Origin: DAIRDK01 sp035403225
GTDB taxonomy: Bacteria; Bacteroidota; Bacteroidia; Bacteroidales; FEN-979
DNA length: 9,778 nt
Reading direction: 5' to 3'
NCBI GenBank assembly: GCA_035403225.1
Contig: DAONET010000050.1
Coordinates: 1 to 9,778, forward strand
Shown here: positions 1 to 7,005 of the stretch, one piece after another
Layout: every line of letters starts with the position of its first letter
How positions within the stretch are numbered: the stretch's first letter is position 1
Position numbers and translations under genes: made by a program
Notes under the pieces: generated by a model
Database searches by the model: none
What the model saw: the letters and a program-made list of their open reading frames with translations, nothing else
Told to the model about the DNA's origin: nothing

Positions 1-1343
1 GTCATCCACACCGTATCTCCCTTCACCGGTATCGCGGGAAAAGGAACCCCGGCCGTGACGGACGGGGCTCCGGTGAAACCAGGGTAAGAACTGAGGTACG
101 ACACCCTCGCTTCCATCAGGTCTTTAAGTCCCGGATATTCAAGCATGCCGCCGGTCCCGCCTACTGTCATGGTGAGGTTGTCTTTAAAATCCTGATACGA
201 ATAAAACTTGTTCGTATCTTCCTCCACCCAGGGATCAATGATATCCTGCAACGCAGCCGCCCTCTCATAATAACGGCCCGAAGAAAGATGATCGTTGACG
301 ATAGTACGGATATGGGCCAGAAACATCTTCCGGTACCTGTCGACGGCAAAAAACTTTGTCATCAACGGACGGGGTGACACCGAAAAATATACATGTTCCA
401 AAGGATCCAGCATCTTCATCTGATCAATTGTCAAACCTTGAAAATGGTATGAGCCATCCGAATCGCGGAAACTGCCAAATGACATATTCAGGTCCCAGGG
501 GATCGGGTTAAACTGCCCGTTTTCATCCCTGTAAATATAAAAGTTTTGGCAATATCCAATGTAGCTGTCGAGATTCAATAACGTAAAATTCAGGGCGTGC
601 ATCCACAGGACACGGTCGATATTGAGGACCGGAGCAACTGCAGCAGCGCCCGAATCCAGCCGGATAATCAGGTCAAGCAATTCCGTCCAGCCATCATCCG
701 ACTCGATCTTGTAATACGGATAATAACCGGAGGAATCGGTCCCATGATCGTATGCCAGGTTCGCGTTATCCCCGAACGGATAATGAAGTGTCACGGGATC
801 ACCTTTAAAGAAGGCATGATCGTCGGACCCGTAACGAAGAGCGACGAATTTTTTATCCACCGCCTCCACGTTGGTGTATAATCCGATCAGGGTATCGTTC
901 ACGAACACCCTGGCGAAGTTAGCACGGGAAACGGGAAGATAATCTGCTGCAATCTCATACGACAACGCCTCCCTGACAAAAGAGGGATCGTTGATCACGT
1001 TGCTGAGTTTGATCTTCGAATGTCCCTGGTAATTCCGGTTATCATGAAGATAGTCAAGGTCGATGTTAAAGGGGTTTTTGACCTCATCCGCATTGTAGGA
1101 GCTGTAGCCTTTATAGCGGATACCGCATCCGTCAAACGTCGTTCCATCGATATCAACGGTTCCGATGAGTCTCCCTTCTTCACCGACATGGATAAAAAGG
1201 CTGTCAAGGATCGTTCTCCACCTCGGTTCCGTAAAACGGATCCGAATCTCCCTGACAGAACCCGGGTCATAAAAGTCATCCTGGGCCTGCAGAGAGATGC
1301 CCGCGAAAACGAGCGTCAGAACGATCAGTAACTTTTTGCTCAA
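1..1343 (-). CDS. CotH-family kinase-like secreted protein (3' end outside window)
   Basis: I translated this frame by hand; 447 codons are open to the left edge and the C-terminus lies outside the window. The N-terminus (LSKKLLIVLTLVFAGISLQAQ when read literally) is a signal peptide, so the product is exported. CotH-family landmarks appear in order: RYKGYSS (about 76-82, the usual R-x-RG-x-S/T site), KLSN plus NDPSFVRE (112-125), a GLYTNVEAVDK segment (154-164), LDSYIGYCQNFYIY (258-271) and IPWDLNMSFG (281-290), whose Asp284 matches the metal-binding Asp of the atypical CotH kinase fold. Known CotH phosphorylates spore-coat proteins; in non-spore-forming Bacteroidota the substrate is unknown. 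The start is TTG at 1343-1341, sharing TTGA with the stop of the upstream propeller gene; the first in-frame ATG is codon 248, far too late. This implies translational coupling to the gene before it. Family assignment is confident; activity is inferred. Confidence 0.85.
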   Translation of the reverse strand, partial: MSKKLLIVLTLVFAGISLQAQDDFYDPGSVREIRIRFTEPRWRTILDSLFIHVGEEGRLIGTVDIDGTTFDGCGIRYKGYSSYNADEVKNPFNIDLDYLHDNRNYQGHSKIKLSNVINDPSFVREALSYEIAADYLPVSRANFARVFVNDTLIGLYTNVEAVDKKFVALRYGSDDHAFFKGDPVTLHYPFGDNANLAYDHGTDSSGYYPYYKIESDDGWTELLDLIIRLDSGAAAVAPVLNIDRVLWMHALNFTLLNLDSYIGYCQNFYIYRDENGQFNPIPWDLNMSFGSFRDSDGSYHFQGLTIDQMKMLDPLEHVYFSVSPRPLMTKFFAVDRYRKMFLAHIRTIVNDHLSSGRYYERAAALQDIIDPWVEEDTNKFYSYQDFKDNLTMTVGGTGGMLEYPGLKDLMEARVSYLSSYPGFTGAPSVTAGVPFPAIPVKGDTVWM

Positions 1344-2551
1344 CGGACGATAAGCTTGGTCACGAACACATCCGTTCCCCGGTAAAACTGCACCAGGTAC
1401 AAGCCCGGAGCCAGACGGCTGATATCAACCCGATCGGCGCCTGTTCCCAGCGACTGCATCATCATGTCTTTACCCGTCAGGTCGGTGATCTTCATGGTCA
1501 CATCCCCGGTGATGCCCGAAATCCGTATGCTTTCATCGGCAGGATTGGGCGAGATCGTCATTCCTGATTCGCGGATATCCCGTATCCCCGAGTCGTCGAT
1601 GGTGATCTTCGATACGCCGTTGGCGGTGGCCACCCACACCGTATTCTCCTGATCAACGGCAAGCCTGCGTACGAATGCGTTCACCAAACCATCGGAGACA
1701 GTAAATGATGTCCAGATGGATTGATGATACCGGGAGACGCCTCCATCCTGGGTATAGTCGTCATACATCCCGATCCAGACGATGCCTTTGGTATCTACCG
1801 CGATATCGTGCACGAAAATGTTATATAATCCGTCTTCGGCCGTGATGTTCTGTACAAACCGGTCCAGGCTGTCAAGGATGGTGATGCCGTAATAGGTCCC
1901 GATCCATTTGTTCCCCTGTTCGTCGATGGCGATCGCGATGACGCTGTTATCAAGGAGGCTGTCGGCCGTGGTAAACGTGGTGACCGCCGTACCGTCGTAT
2001 TTCGAAACGCCGCCGAGCCAGGTGCCAAACCACTTATCACCGTTATCATCTACCGCAATATAGCTGATATAGTCAGCTCCCAGTCCGGTGGCGGTGGTGT
2101 AGCTGGTCCAGGTCGTTCCGTCAAAATGCGACAAACCTGCCACGGTCCCGATCCATACGCTCCCATCCGGATCACCGGCGATGTAAGAGATCATGTCGTT
2201 GACCAGCCCATCGGCAGCGGTGTACGACACCCATTGGGAGCCGTCGAACATTGAGATACCTGCATCCGTGCCGGCCCATACATGATTATCGGCATCCACC
2301 GCGATACAGTTGATGGAGTTGTCGATCAGCCCGTCGGCGGTGGTATACACCGTCCAGGTCGAATCCTCCAACTTCGCCACACCCGTAAGAGTGGCAAACC
2401 ATTTCACATTGGAGCCGTCTATAGCCACTCCCGACACGCTGTTGGAAGGCAGCCCGTTTTCGGTGGTATAGTTGGTGAACGTCTGTGCCCGGACTCCTGC
2501 CCATGGCACGAGCAGGGAAATCAGGCTGACAAAACAAATGAACTTTTTCAT
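1340..2551 (-). CDS. Secreted seven-repeat beta-propeller (Reg_prop-like) with T9SS sorting domain
   Basis: A 403-aa exported protein. Residues 1-22 form a signal peptide (MKKFICFVSLISLL...RAQ). Residues 24-319 hold seven repeats of about 41-48 aa with the pattern YTTxDGLxxNxIxxIAVDxxGxxWxGTxxGxSxFDGxxW, as in the two-component-regulator propeller family; seven copies would close one beta-propeller. Residues 331-403 are a T9SS type A sorting domain (SPNPADE, then ITDLTGK, then LAPGLYLVQFYRG and a basic end), which predicts secretion and anchoring or release at the outer surface. These repeats are usually the periplasmic sensor half of hybrid histidine kinases; here no transmembrane, Y_Y_Y or kinase part follows, so the propeller stands alone. 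It starts 10 bases after the arylsulfotransferase-like gene ends and overlaps the CotH-like gene by 4 bases, so the three are very likely one operon. A binding or scaffold role is likely; the ligand is unknown. Confidence 0.85.
   Translation of the reverse strand: MKKFICFVSLISLLVPWAGVRAQTFTNYTTENGLPSNSVSGVAIDGSNVKWFATLTGVAKLEDSTWTVYTTADGLIDNSINCIAVDADNHVWAGTDAGISMFDGSQWVSYTAADGLVNDMISYIAGDPDGSVWIGTVAGLSHFDGTTWTSYTTATGLGADYISYIAVDDNGDKWFGTWLGGVSKYDGTAVTTFTTADSLLDNSVIAIAIDEQGNKWIGTYYGITILDSLDRFVQNITAEDGLYNIFVHDIAVDTKGIVWIGMYDDYTQDGGVSRYHQSIWTSFTVSDGLVNAFVRRLAVDQENTVWVATANGVSKITIDDSGIRDIRESGMTISPNPADESIRISGITGDVTMKITDLTGKDMMMQSLGTGADRVDISRLAPGLYLVQFYRGTDVFVTKLIVR
1595..2482 (-). repeat. Seven tandem propeller-blade repeats inside the 403-aa gene
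   Basis: Seven divergent in-frame units code for residues 24-66, 67-107, 108-148, 149-190, 191-232, 233-280 and 281-319. Each begins near a Y/F-T-T-x-D-G-L motif and ends near FDGxxW. Unit 6 is the longest (48 aa, with an extra YDDYTQDGG stretch). The units differ clearly at the DNA level, so this is an old protein repeat and not a recent expansion. Confidence 0.8.
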
Positions 2552-2561
2552 AGGTATTGTA

Positions 2562-4475
2562 TTAATGATTGATCAAAACAATTTTTTTACGGATGGCCGG
2601 ACTGTCTTCCGGTGTCACCACCAGAAAATAAACCCCCGGTGTCATTCCCGAGAGGTCAATCAGGATCACAGCCTCCTGGCGAGAGACCAGGCCACCGAAA
2701 GCATTATAGACAGAAACCTCGTAATGGTCCTTTTCAAGGGTGTTCCATTGTAACTGCACCTTCCCGGTAGTGGGATTCGGGTAAACAACCAGCGTCTGGC
2801 CGTTCGTCAGCGTCCCGGTTCCCATGTTTGTGATGGTGATGCCGTTGGAGAGGACTGAGGTGCATCCGTTGGCATCAGTCGCCGTAACCTGGTAGAAGCC
2901 GTTGGCAGAAGGGACATAATACATTCCCGTCGCTCCGGCGATGGCTGAGCCATCCTTGTACCACTGGTTTCCGGAAGTAACGCCGGAGACGAGCGAATCG
3001 CCCTGCTGCGTGATGACCGGGGCATCGGGCACATCCATGACCGTCACGGTCACGGTGTCGGTCACCGAACAGGTATCAGCCGTCACGGTAACGATATAAC
3101 TCGTGGTGACCAGCGGTTCGACCACCGGGTTCTGAATCGTAGCAGTAAACCCGGGAGGATCCGACGTCCAGCTGAAGGCACAGGTCAGCCCTGTCGGCAC
3201 TTCCGCGTTCAATTGCGAAGAAGCGCCACTGCAAATGGTCGAAGGGGTGGCGGTGGTGGTCACGGTAAGAGGAATGACATAACAGGCCGGATAACGGTAT
3301 GCTTTAGCGACAATGCCACCGGCCGTGAAAGACCAGATGAGGTTTTGAGAGGCATCGATTTCATAAATGTAACCGCTGGATGCAATGCATACCATCATGT
3401 TGCCATTGGGAAACTGTTGTGAGCTCGACTGATCCTGTGAATTCCCGTTGCAGTCGTGACGCCATGTCACCGACGAAGGAGCATACGGCGACCCGGAAGT
3501 CCAGGTGTAGGTGTACCCGTTATAAGGCGGAGAGATGATATCGACGCACGACTGTCCGTTATTCAGTCCTTTGTTATTGAATCCGACCAGATAATCAGCC
3601 ATGGGACAACCATCCGGGACCCAGTGGGCATCATGCACCACGTTGAAGATCTTGTCGGAATTGGTTCCCAAATTGTAAGCAGCCGGGTTCCCCCACCGAT
3701 ACAGGATGTCGCCTCCTTTACCGGAGTTACCGCCGGTATGACCGGCTGCCTGTGCCGTGGTCGTGCTGTGGTCGATGACATAAATCTCATTCAGGTTGTG
3801 AGAGCTGAACACGATCTGATCCAGCTCTTCGTTATAGTCGATCCCGTTGGTGTGCATCCAGTCTTTCTGCGTATTGTAGTTGATATCGATCAGCTCCGGA
3901 TGTTCGGCCACCACCCCGTAGTTATCCTTCGAGGGATTCGCATCCTGGATCAGATGATCCCACACATGCCATTCCCACACGACGATACCACTGTTGGAAC
4001 CTTCCGGTTGTACTTCGATGATCTTGTCGGGCCACATGGTGATATTCTGCGAACAGCCGGCCTGAGTCACCTCCGACGGCGATTTCACCTCATAAACGAT
4101 CATCAGCACATTCCCGTTCGGCATCGGGTGAATGTCGTGGTGCGCACAATAGCTTGAGGAAGAACAGATATACTGCCAATTCACCGTCCCGTTCCACGCC
4201 ACCTTCTGTACCATCCCGGTCATTGCGGCGCCCTGAAGCTGATTCTGGTTGTACTGACAGGTACGCAGCAACACCTGACCCTCCAGCAGGTAACTCGAGT
4301 ACCCGGTCTGAACGTTGTGCGTCCAGGTATGATAGGTGCTGTGGTTAATGTCGATCAGGTAAGTCTTGTTGCTACCCATCTTGCTATATAACGTATAGCC
4401 ACCGTATGTCTGGGCATCCAACCTGACCCAGAGTAAAAGCAAACACAGAGAAATAAGCAGGCTTTGTCGTCTCAT
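2562..4475 (-). CDS. Arylsulfotransferase-like secreted protein with Ig-like domains and T9SS sorting domain
   Basis: A 637-aa exported protein starting with a signal peptide (about 1-22, ending LDAQ). Residues about 24-400 match the aryl-sulfate sulfotransferase (ASST) fold, a six-bladed propeller that moves sulfate between phenolic donors and acceptors through a sulfo-histidine. Visible landmarks are HHDIHPMPNGN (112-122), DWMHTNG (205-211), SSHNLNEIYVID (225-236) and HDAHW (281-285), the last being the best candidate for the sulfated His. By spacing against my memory of the E. coli enzyme, His208 and Asn210 match His356 and Asn358, but the Arg374 position is His226 here. Two Ig-like or PKD-like stretches follow (about 401-480 and 481-550), then a T9SS type A domain (VVYPNPTTGK at 563-572, MTPGVYFLVV at 611-620). 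Many Cys residues in the first 400 aa suggest disulfides. First gene of the minus-strand operon. Activity on aryl sulfates is inferred, and the physiological substrate is unknown. Confidence 0.82.
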   Translation of the reverse strand: MRRQSLLISLCLLLLWVRLDAQTYGGYTLYSKMGSNKTYLIDINHSTYHTWTHNVQTGYSSYLLEGQVLLRTCQYNQNQLQGAAMTGMVQKVAWNGTVNWQYICSSSSYCAHHDIHPMPNGNVLMIVYEVKSPSEVTQAGCSQNITMWPDKIIEVQPEGSNSGIVVWEWHVWDHLIQDANPSKDNYGVVAEHPELIDINYNTQKDWMHTNGIDYNEELDQIVFSSHNLNEIYVIDHSTTTAQAAGHTGGNSGKGGDILYRWGNPAAYNLGTNSDKIFNVVHDAHWVPDGCPMADYLVGFNNKGLNNGQSCVDIISPPYNGYTYTWTSGSPYAPSSVTWRHDCNGNSQDQSSSQQFPNGNMMVCIASSGYIYEIDASQNLIWSFTAGGIVAKAYRYPACYVIPLTVTTTATPSTICSGASSQLNAEVPTGLTCAFSWTSDPPGFTATIQNPVVEPLVTTSYIVTVTADTCSVTDTVTVTVMDVPDAPVITQQGDSLVSGVTSGNQWYKDGSAIAGATGMYYVPSANGFYQVTATDANGCTSVLSNGITITNMGTGTLTNGQTLVVYPNPTTGKVQLQWNTLEKDHYEVSVYNAFGGLVSRQEAVILIDLSGMTPGVYFLVVTPEDSPAIRKKIVLINH

Positions 4476-4514
4476 ATTTCATTGGTGTTGTTAATAACAG
4501 GTTTAGAATGATGG

Positions 4515-4545
4515 CAATACTATGTTTTTACCTTTATTTGGTAAA
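4515..4545 (-). promoter_or_regulatory. Possible Bacteroidota-type promoter for the minus-strand operon
   Basis: On the minus strand, TAGTATTG (4522-4515) differs by one base from the TAnnTTTG -7 element. A TTTA (4545-4542) lies 19 bases further upstream, where TTTG would be expected. The -7 element ends 39 bases before the ATG at 4475, similar to the spacing in front of the plus-strand oxidoreductase operon. Both elements are imperfect. Confidence 0.33.
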
Positions 4546-4547
4546 AA
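4525..4547. promoter_or_regulatory. Perfect 8-bp dyad (TTTTTACC / GGTAAAAA), possible operator
   Basis: TTTTTACC (4525-4532) and GGTAAAAA (4540-4547) are exact inverted repeats around a 7-base spacer, TTTATTT. The dyad lies between and partly over the two proposed promoter elements of the minus-strand operon, a usual place for a repressor site. Because it is AT-rich it could also be chance, or a weak hairpin. No regulator gene is visible in the window. Confidence 0.35.
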
Positions 4548-4645
4548 ATAATCGATGATCCGCCCGATTTTAGATCCGGAAATAGGGAAAAACAGGATTA
4601 CACAACAAAAGGTTCATGGCACGAGATCCGTCACCCTTCGCAGCT

Positions 4646-4653
4646 TACATTTG
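4646..4653 (+). promoter_or_regulatory. Candidate -7 element TACATTTG for the aminotransferase
   Basis: TACATTTG fits the Bacteroidota -7 consensus TAnnTTTG exactly. No convincing TTTG is found about 19 bases upstream, so only half of the promoter is supported. It lies 100 bases before the preferred ATG at 4754 and 40 bases before the alternative GTG at 4694. Confidence 0.42.
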
Positions 4654-4696
4654 ACAAAACAGTGTCGTCGACGGCCGGTATTTTGAAATCTCCGTG

Positions 4697-4745
4697 AAAT
4701 TTCAGAATTTTGCCATAGAATTCAATGATTGTAAAATTTCAGAAT
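4697..4745. repeat. 12-bp direct repeat AAATTTCAGAAT upstream of the aminotransferase
   Basis: AAATTTCAGAAT occurs at 4697-4708 and again at 4734-4745, 37 bases apart start to start. The first copy sits in a GAAATTTC palindrome. Both lie in the AT-rich stretch just before the preferred ATG, so they would be in the mRNA leader if the TACATTTG promoter is used. Function unknown. Confidence 0.55.
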
Positions 4746-4753
4746 ACATCAGC

Positions 4754-6073
4754 ATGAAGGATACTCCCATCAATTACGAAGTTGTCAGCAGACATATCAA
4801 AGAAAGCAGGATCAGCAATATCGGCAATGCATCCATCCGTGAAATAAAAAGACTGATCAGTGGTATTGAAGAAGAAACGGGTGAAACCTATATCCGTATG
4901 GAGATGGGTATCCCGGGGTTAGCTCCCGCCGCCATCGGCGTTCAGGCGGAGATCGACGCCCTGAAGTCGGGTATTGCCGCCATTTATCCCGACATCGAAG
5001 GCTTGCCCGAGCTGAAAAAAGAAGGCAGCCGCTTTGTCAAACTTTTCCTCAATGTCGATGTCGATGCAGCCCATATCGTTCCCACCGTCGGCTCGATGCA
5101 GGGCAGCTTTGCCGCCTTCCTCAGCCTTTCAAGGCTTCATGAAGGAAAAGATACCACCCTCTTCATCGACCCGGGCTTCCCCGTTCATCATCAGCAACAT
5201 ACCCTGCTGGGCATGAAATACGAGAGTTTTGATGTCTACAATTACCGCGGCGAAGCGTTGCGTGAAAAGCTGGAATCGTACTTCTCCAAAGGAAATATCC
5301 ATTCCGTACTTTATTCCAACCCCAACAACCCCTCGTGGATCTGTTTCACCGACAAGGAACTCCGCATCATCGGCGAGCTGGCTAACAAATACAATATCGT
5401 CATTCTCGAAGATCTGGCCTATTTCGCCATGGACTTCCGCAAAGATTACTCCCAACCGGGGCAGCCTCCCTATCAGCCTACTGTCGCTCACTATACCGAC
5501 AACTACATCCTGTTGCTCAGCAGTTCGAAGATCTTCAGTTATGCCGGTCAACGTATCGGGATGATGGTTGTCTCCGACAAGATCTTCGAAACCCGTTCTA
5601 AAGACCTGCTACGGTATTACACCACTGATATTTTTGGTCGCGCCCTCATTTACGGCACCCTCTACCCCCTGAGTTCCGGAACCGCCCATTCTCCTCAGTT
5701 TGCGTTGGCAGCTATGCTGAAAGCCACTAACGACGGGACTTATAATTTCGTGGAAGCGATCAGGGAATATGGTGAAAAAGCAAAGATCATGAAGAAGCTG
5801 TTTGTGGAGAACGGGTTCCGGATCGTTTATGACAAAGACGAAGACCAGCCCATCAGCGACGGGTTTTATTTCACCATTGCCTATCCCGGTATGGATGGCA
5901 ACCAGCTGCTGGAAGAACTGATGTATTACGGTATCAGCGCCATCTCGCTGAACATCACCGGCAGCGACCGTCACGAAGGTCTTCGTGCCTGCGTGTCGCT
6001 GGTGAACCGCAACCAGTTCCCCGCTCTTGAATCGCGGCTTAAAAAGTTTCACGAACATCATCCATTGAATTGA
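4754..6073 (+). CDS. PLP-dependent class I/II aminotransferase
   Basis: A 439-aa fold-type I aminotransferase, cytosolic, moving an amino group between an amino acid and a 2-oxoacid. Motifs with positions counted from this ATG: YSNPNNPSW (187-195, cofactor and substrate loop), ILEDLAYF (Asp220, which pairs with the PLP ring nitrogen, and Tyr223), SSSKIFSYAGQRIG (Lys259 forms the Schiff base, Arg267 is near the PLP phosphate), and LRACVSLVNR with Arg411 as likely carboxylate binder. I prefer the ATG at 4754 (MKDTPINYEVV) over an in-frame GTG at 4694, because the 20 extra codons are AT-rich and look like non-coding leader, and MKDTPIN reads like a natural N-terminus. The substrate cannot be told from sequence. 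The stop codon overlaps the TTG start of the next gene. The 2-oxoacid oxidoreductase operon downstream could use its products. Confidence 0.9.
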   Translation: MKDTPINYEVVSRHIKESRISNIGNASIREIKRLISGIEEETGETYIRMEMGIPGLAPAAIGVQAEIDALKSGIAAIYPDIEGLPELKKEGSRFVKLFLNVDVDAAHIVPTVGSMQGSFAAFLSLSRLHEGKDTTLFIDPGFPVHHQQHTLLGMKYESFDVYNYRGEALREKLESYFSKGNIHSVLYSNPNNPSWICFTDKELRIIGELANKYNIVILEDLAYFAMDFRKDYSQPGQPPYQPTVAHYTDNYILLLSSSKIFSYAGQRIGMMVVSDKIFETRSKDLLRYYTTDIFGRALIYGTLYPLSSGTAHSPQFALAAMLKATNDGTYNFVEAIREYGEKAKIMKKLFVENGFRIVYDKDEDQPISDGFYFTIAYPGMDGNQLLEELMYYGISAISLNITGSDRHEGLRACVSLVNRNQFPALESRLKKFHEHHPLN

Positions 6074-6828
6074 GGACCAGGCATCTCCTGTTGTTTTTCC
6101 TGATCGGGTTCGTCTCCCTGCCGGGCATGGCTCCGGCGCAGAAAGAGGGGATGACAAAAGTCCCGGTAATCGGTCGGGCAGAGAAGCATATGTTCCCCTG
6201 CCGGTGGCACAACAAAAAGATCCATGCGGAAGCCGTCCTGCTGACAGCGGAGGAGATGCCCGTCGTGAAAGCGGTCATCAGCCGGGCGTTGGCCAAGTAT
6301 CCGGCCTGGATGGCGGAACGGTACCTGAAGAAAGTATATGTCCTGAAGTCGATCCGTTTTTACGGATACCCCTATGGAGGCACCTATATCCGGAAGATCC
6401 TGTACCTCACTTACGACGGGGACAACCCGCTGACTAACGGCCAGGTGCTGGAGGAGCGTTTTCACCATGAGTGGTCGAGTATCCTCTGGAAAGAGAACCT
6501 CCGGAAGTTGAACCTGGACCAGTGGGTACTATTCAATGCACGCGGATTCACTTACGGCGAAGGAGGCATTGATGCCATCAGGGAGGGGTTGACCTCCATG
6601 GAGACCGACCCGGGGTACTTCAACATAGGTTTCCTGAACAGGTATGCCATGACCGAGATAGAGCAAGATATCAATGTGATGGCCCAGTATCTTTTCACCG
6701 GAGGGCCGGCTTTCTGGAAGATCGTCGACACGAACGCCCTGATCAGGGGAAAAGCGACCCTGCTGATCAACTTTTATCATTCTCTCGACCCGATGTTCAC
6801 CGAAGACTATTTCAGAAACCTGAGATGA
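6070..6828 (+). CDS. Exported protein of unknown function with degenerate zinc-metallopeptidase-like motif
   Basis: A 252-aa protein with an N-terminal signal peptide (about 1-24, MRTRHLLLFFLIGFVSLPGMAPAQ), so probably periplasmic or secreted. The start is TTG at 6070-6072; it shares TTGA with the aminotransferase stop, and the signal peptide begins right at it. The next methionine (residue 20) would cut the signal peptide away. FHHEWSSIL (131-139) resembles the HExxH zinc site of gluzincin peptidases but has Ser in place of the second His. EIEQDINVMAQYLF (196-209), about 65 residues later, resembles the helix that gives the third Glu ligand. Family not firmly recognised: it may be a small metallopeptidase-like family with changed ligands or a non-catalytic relative. 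It has no T9SS tail. Probably co-transcribed and translationally coupled with the aminotransferase, which makes a cytosol-plus-exported pair whose shared purpose is unclear. Confidence 0.7.
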   Translation: MRTRHLLLFFLIGFVSLPGMAPAQKEGMTKVPVIGRAEKHMFPCRWHNKKIHAEAVLLTAEEMPVVKAVISRALAKYPAWMAERYLKKVYVLKSIRFYGYPYGGTYIRKILYLTYDGDNPLTNGQVLEERFHHEWSSILWKENLRKLNLDQWVLFNARGFTYGEGGIDAIREGLTSMETDPGYFNIGFLNRYAMTEIEQDINVMAQYLFTGGPAFWKIVDTNALIRGKATLLINFYHSLDPMFTEDYFRNLR

Positions 6829-6960
6829 TCCCCGGTCATTTCTTCTGACATTATCCAAAAGATGACAAACCCTTACAGCCACAGCTTAAATGAATTCTAA
6901 ATAATCCTTTTACAGCCAATTTTCCGTTCACAGAATGACCTCGGTGTCAAAACCTTTTTG

Positions 6961-6968
6961 TAACTTCG
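6961..6968 (+). promoter_or_regulatory. Candidate -7 element TAACTTCG for the oxidoreductase operon
   Basis: TAACTTCG, preceded by TTTTTG, differs by one base from TAnnTTTG and ends 37 bases before the ferredoxin ATG. It sits in the 177-bp gap (6829-7005) between operons, which is AT-rich and holds no gene I can see. No good -33 TTTG is present at the expected distance. Confidence 0.42.
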
Positions 6969-7005
6969 TGGTCTTGAAAACAGTTAACAGTAAAATTTTC
7001 TTAAT

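Larger units (their letters stand above)
4476..4753. other. Divergent intergenic region between the two gene sets
   Basis: This 278-bp AT-rich stretch separates the minus-strand surface-protein operon from the plus-strand aminotransferase. It holds candidate promoters in both directions, the 8-bp dyad and a 12-bp direct repeat. I see no further gene, tRNA or clear terminator in it. Confidence 0.7.

Noticed and set aside
1020..1331. 103-codon plus-strand open frame near the CotH-like gene, with other short frames in 1-1343
   Set aside because: The minus strand here codes for a continuous CotH-family protein, so these are shadows.
3456..4157. 233-codon plus-strand open frame opposite the arylsulfotransferase-like gene
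   Set aside because: It is the antisense shadow of a clearly coding gene; the translation is rich in Arg, Ile, Val and His with no recognisable domain.
4651..4656. TTGACA, a perfect sigma-70 -35 box of the E. coli type
   Set aside because: No TATAAT-like box lies 16-18 bases downstream, and this lineage uses different promoter elements; the overlapping TACATTTG is a better reading.
5129..5551. 140-codon minus-strand frame inside the aminotransferase
   Set aside because: Antisense to the cofactor-binding region of a clear enzyme; no independent support.
6829..6860. Possible terminator after the exported-protein gene
   Set aside because: The only visible pairing is a 4-bp GTCA/TGAC with a 7-base loop and no U tract, too weak to call.
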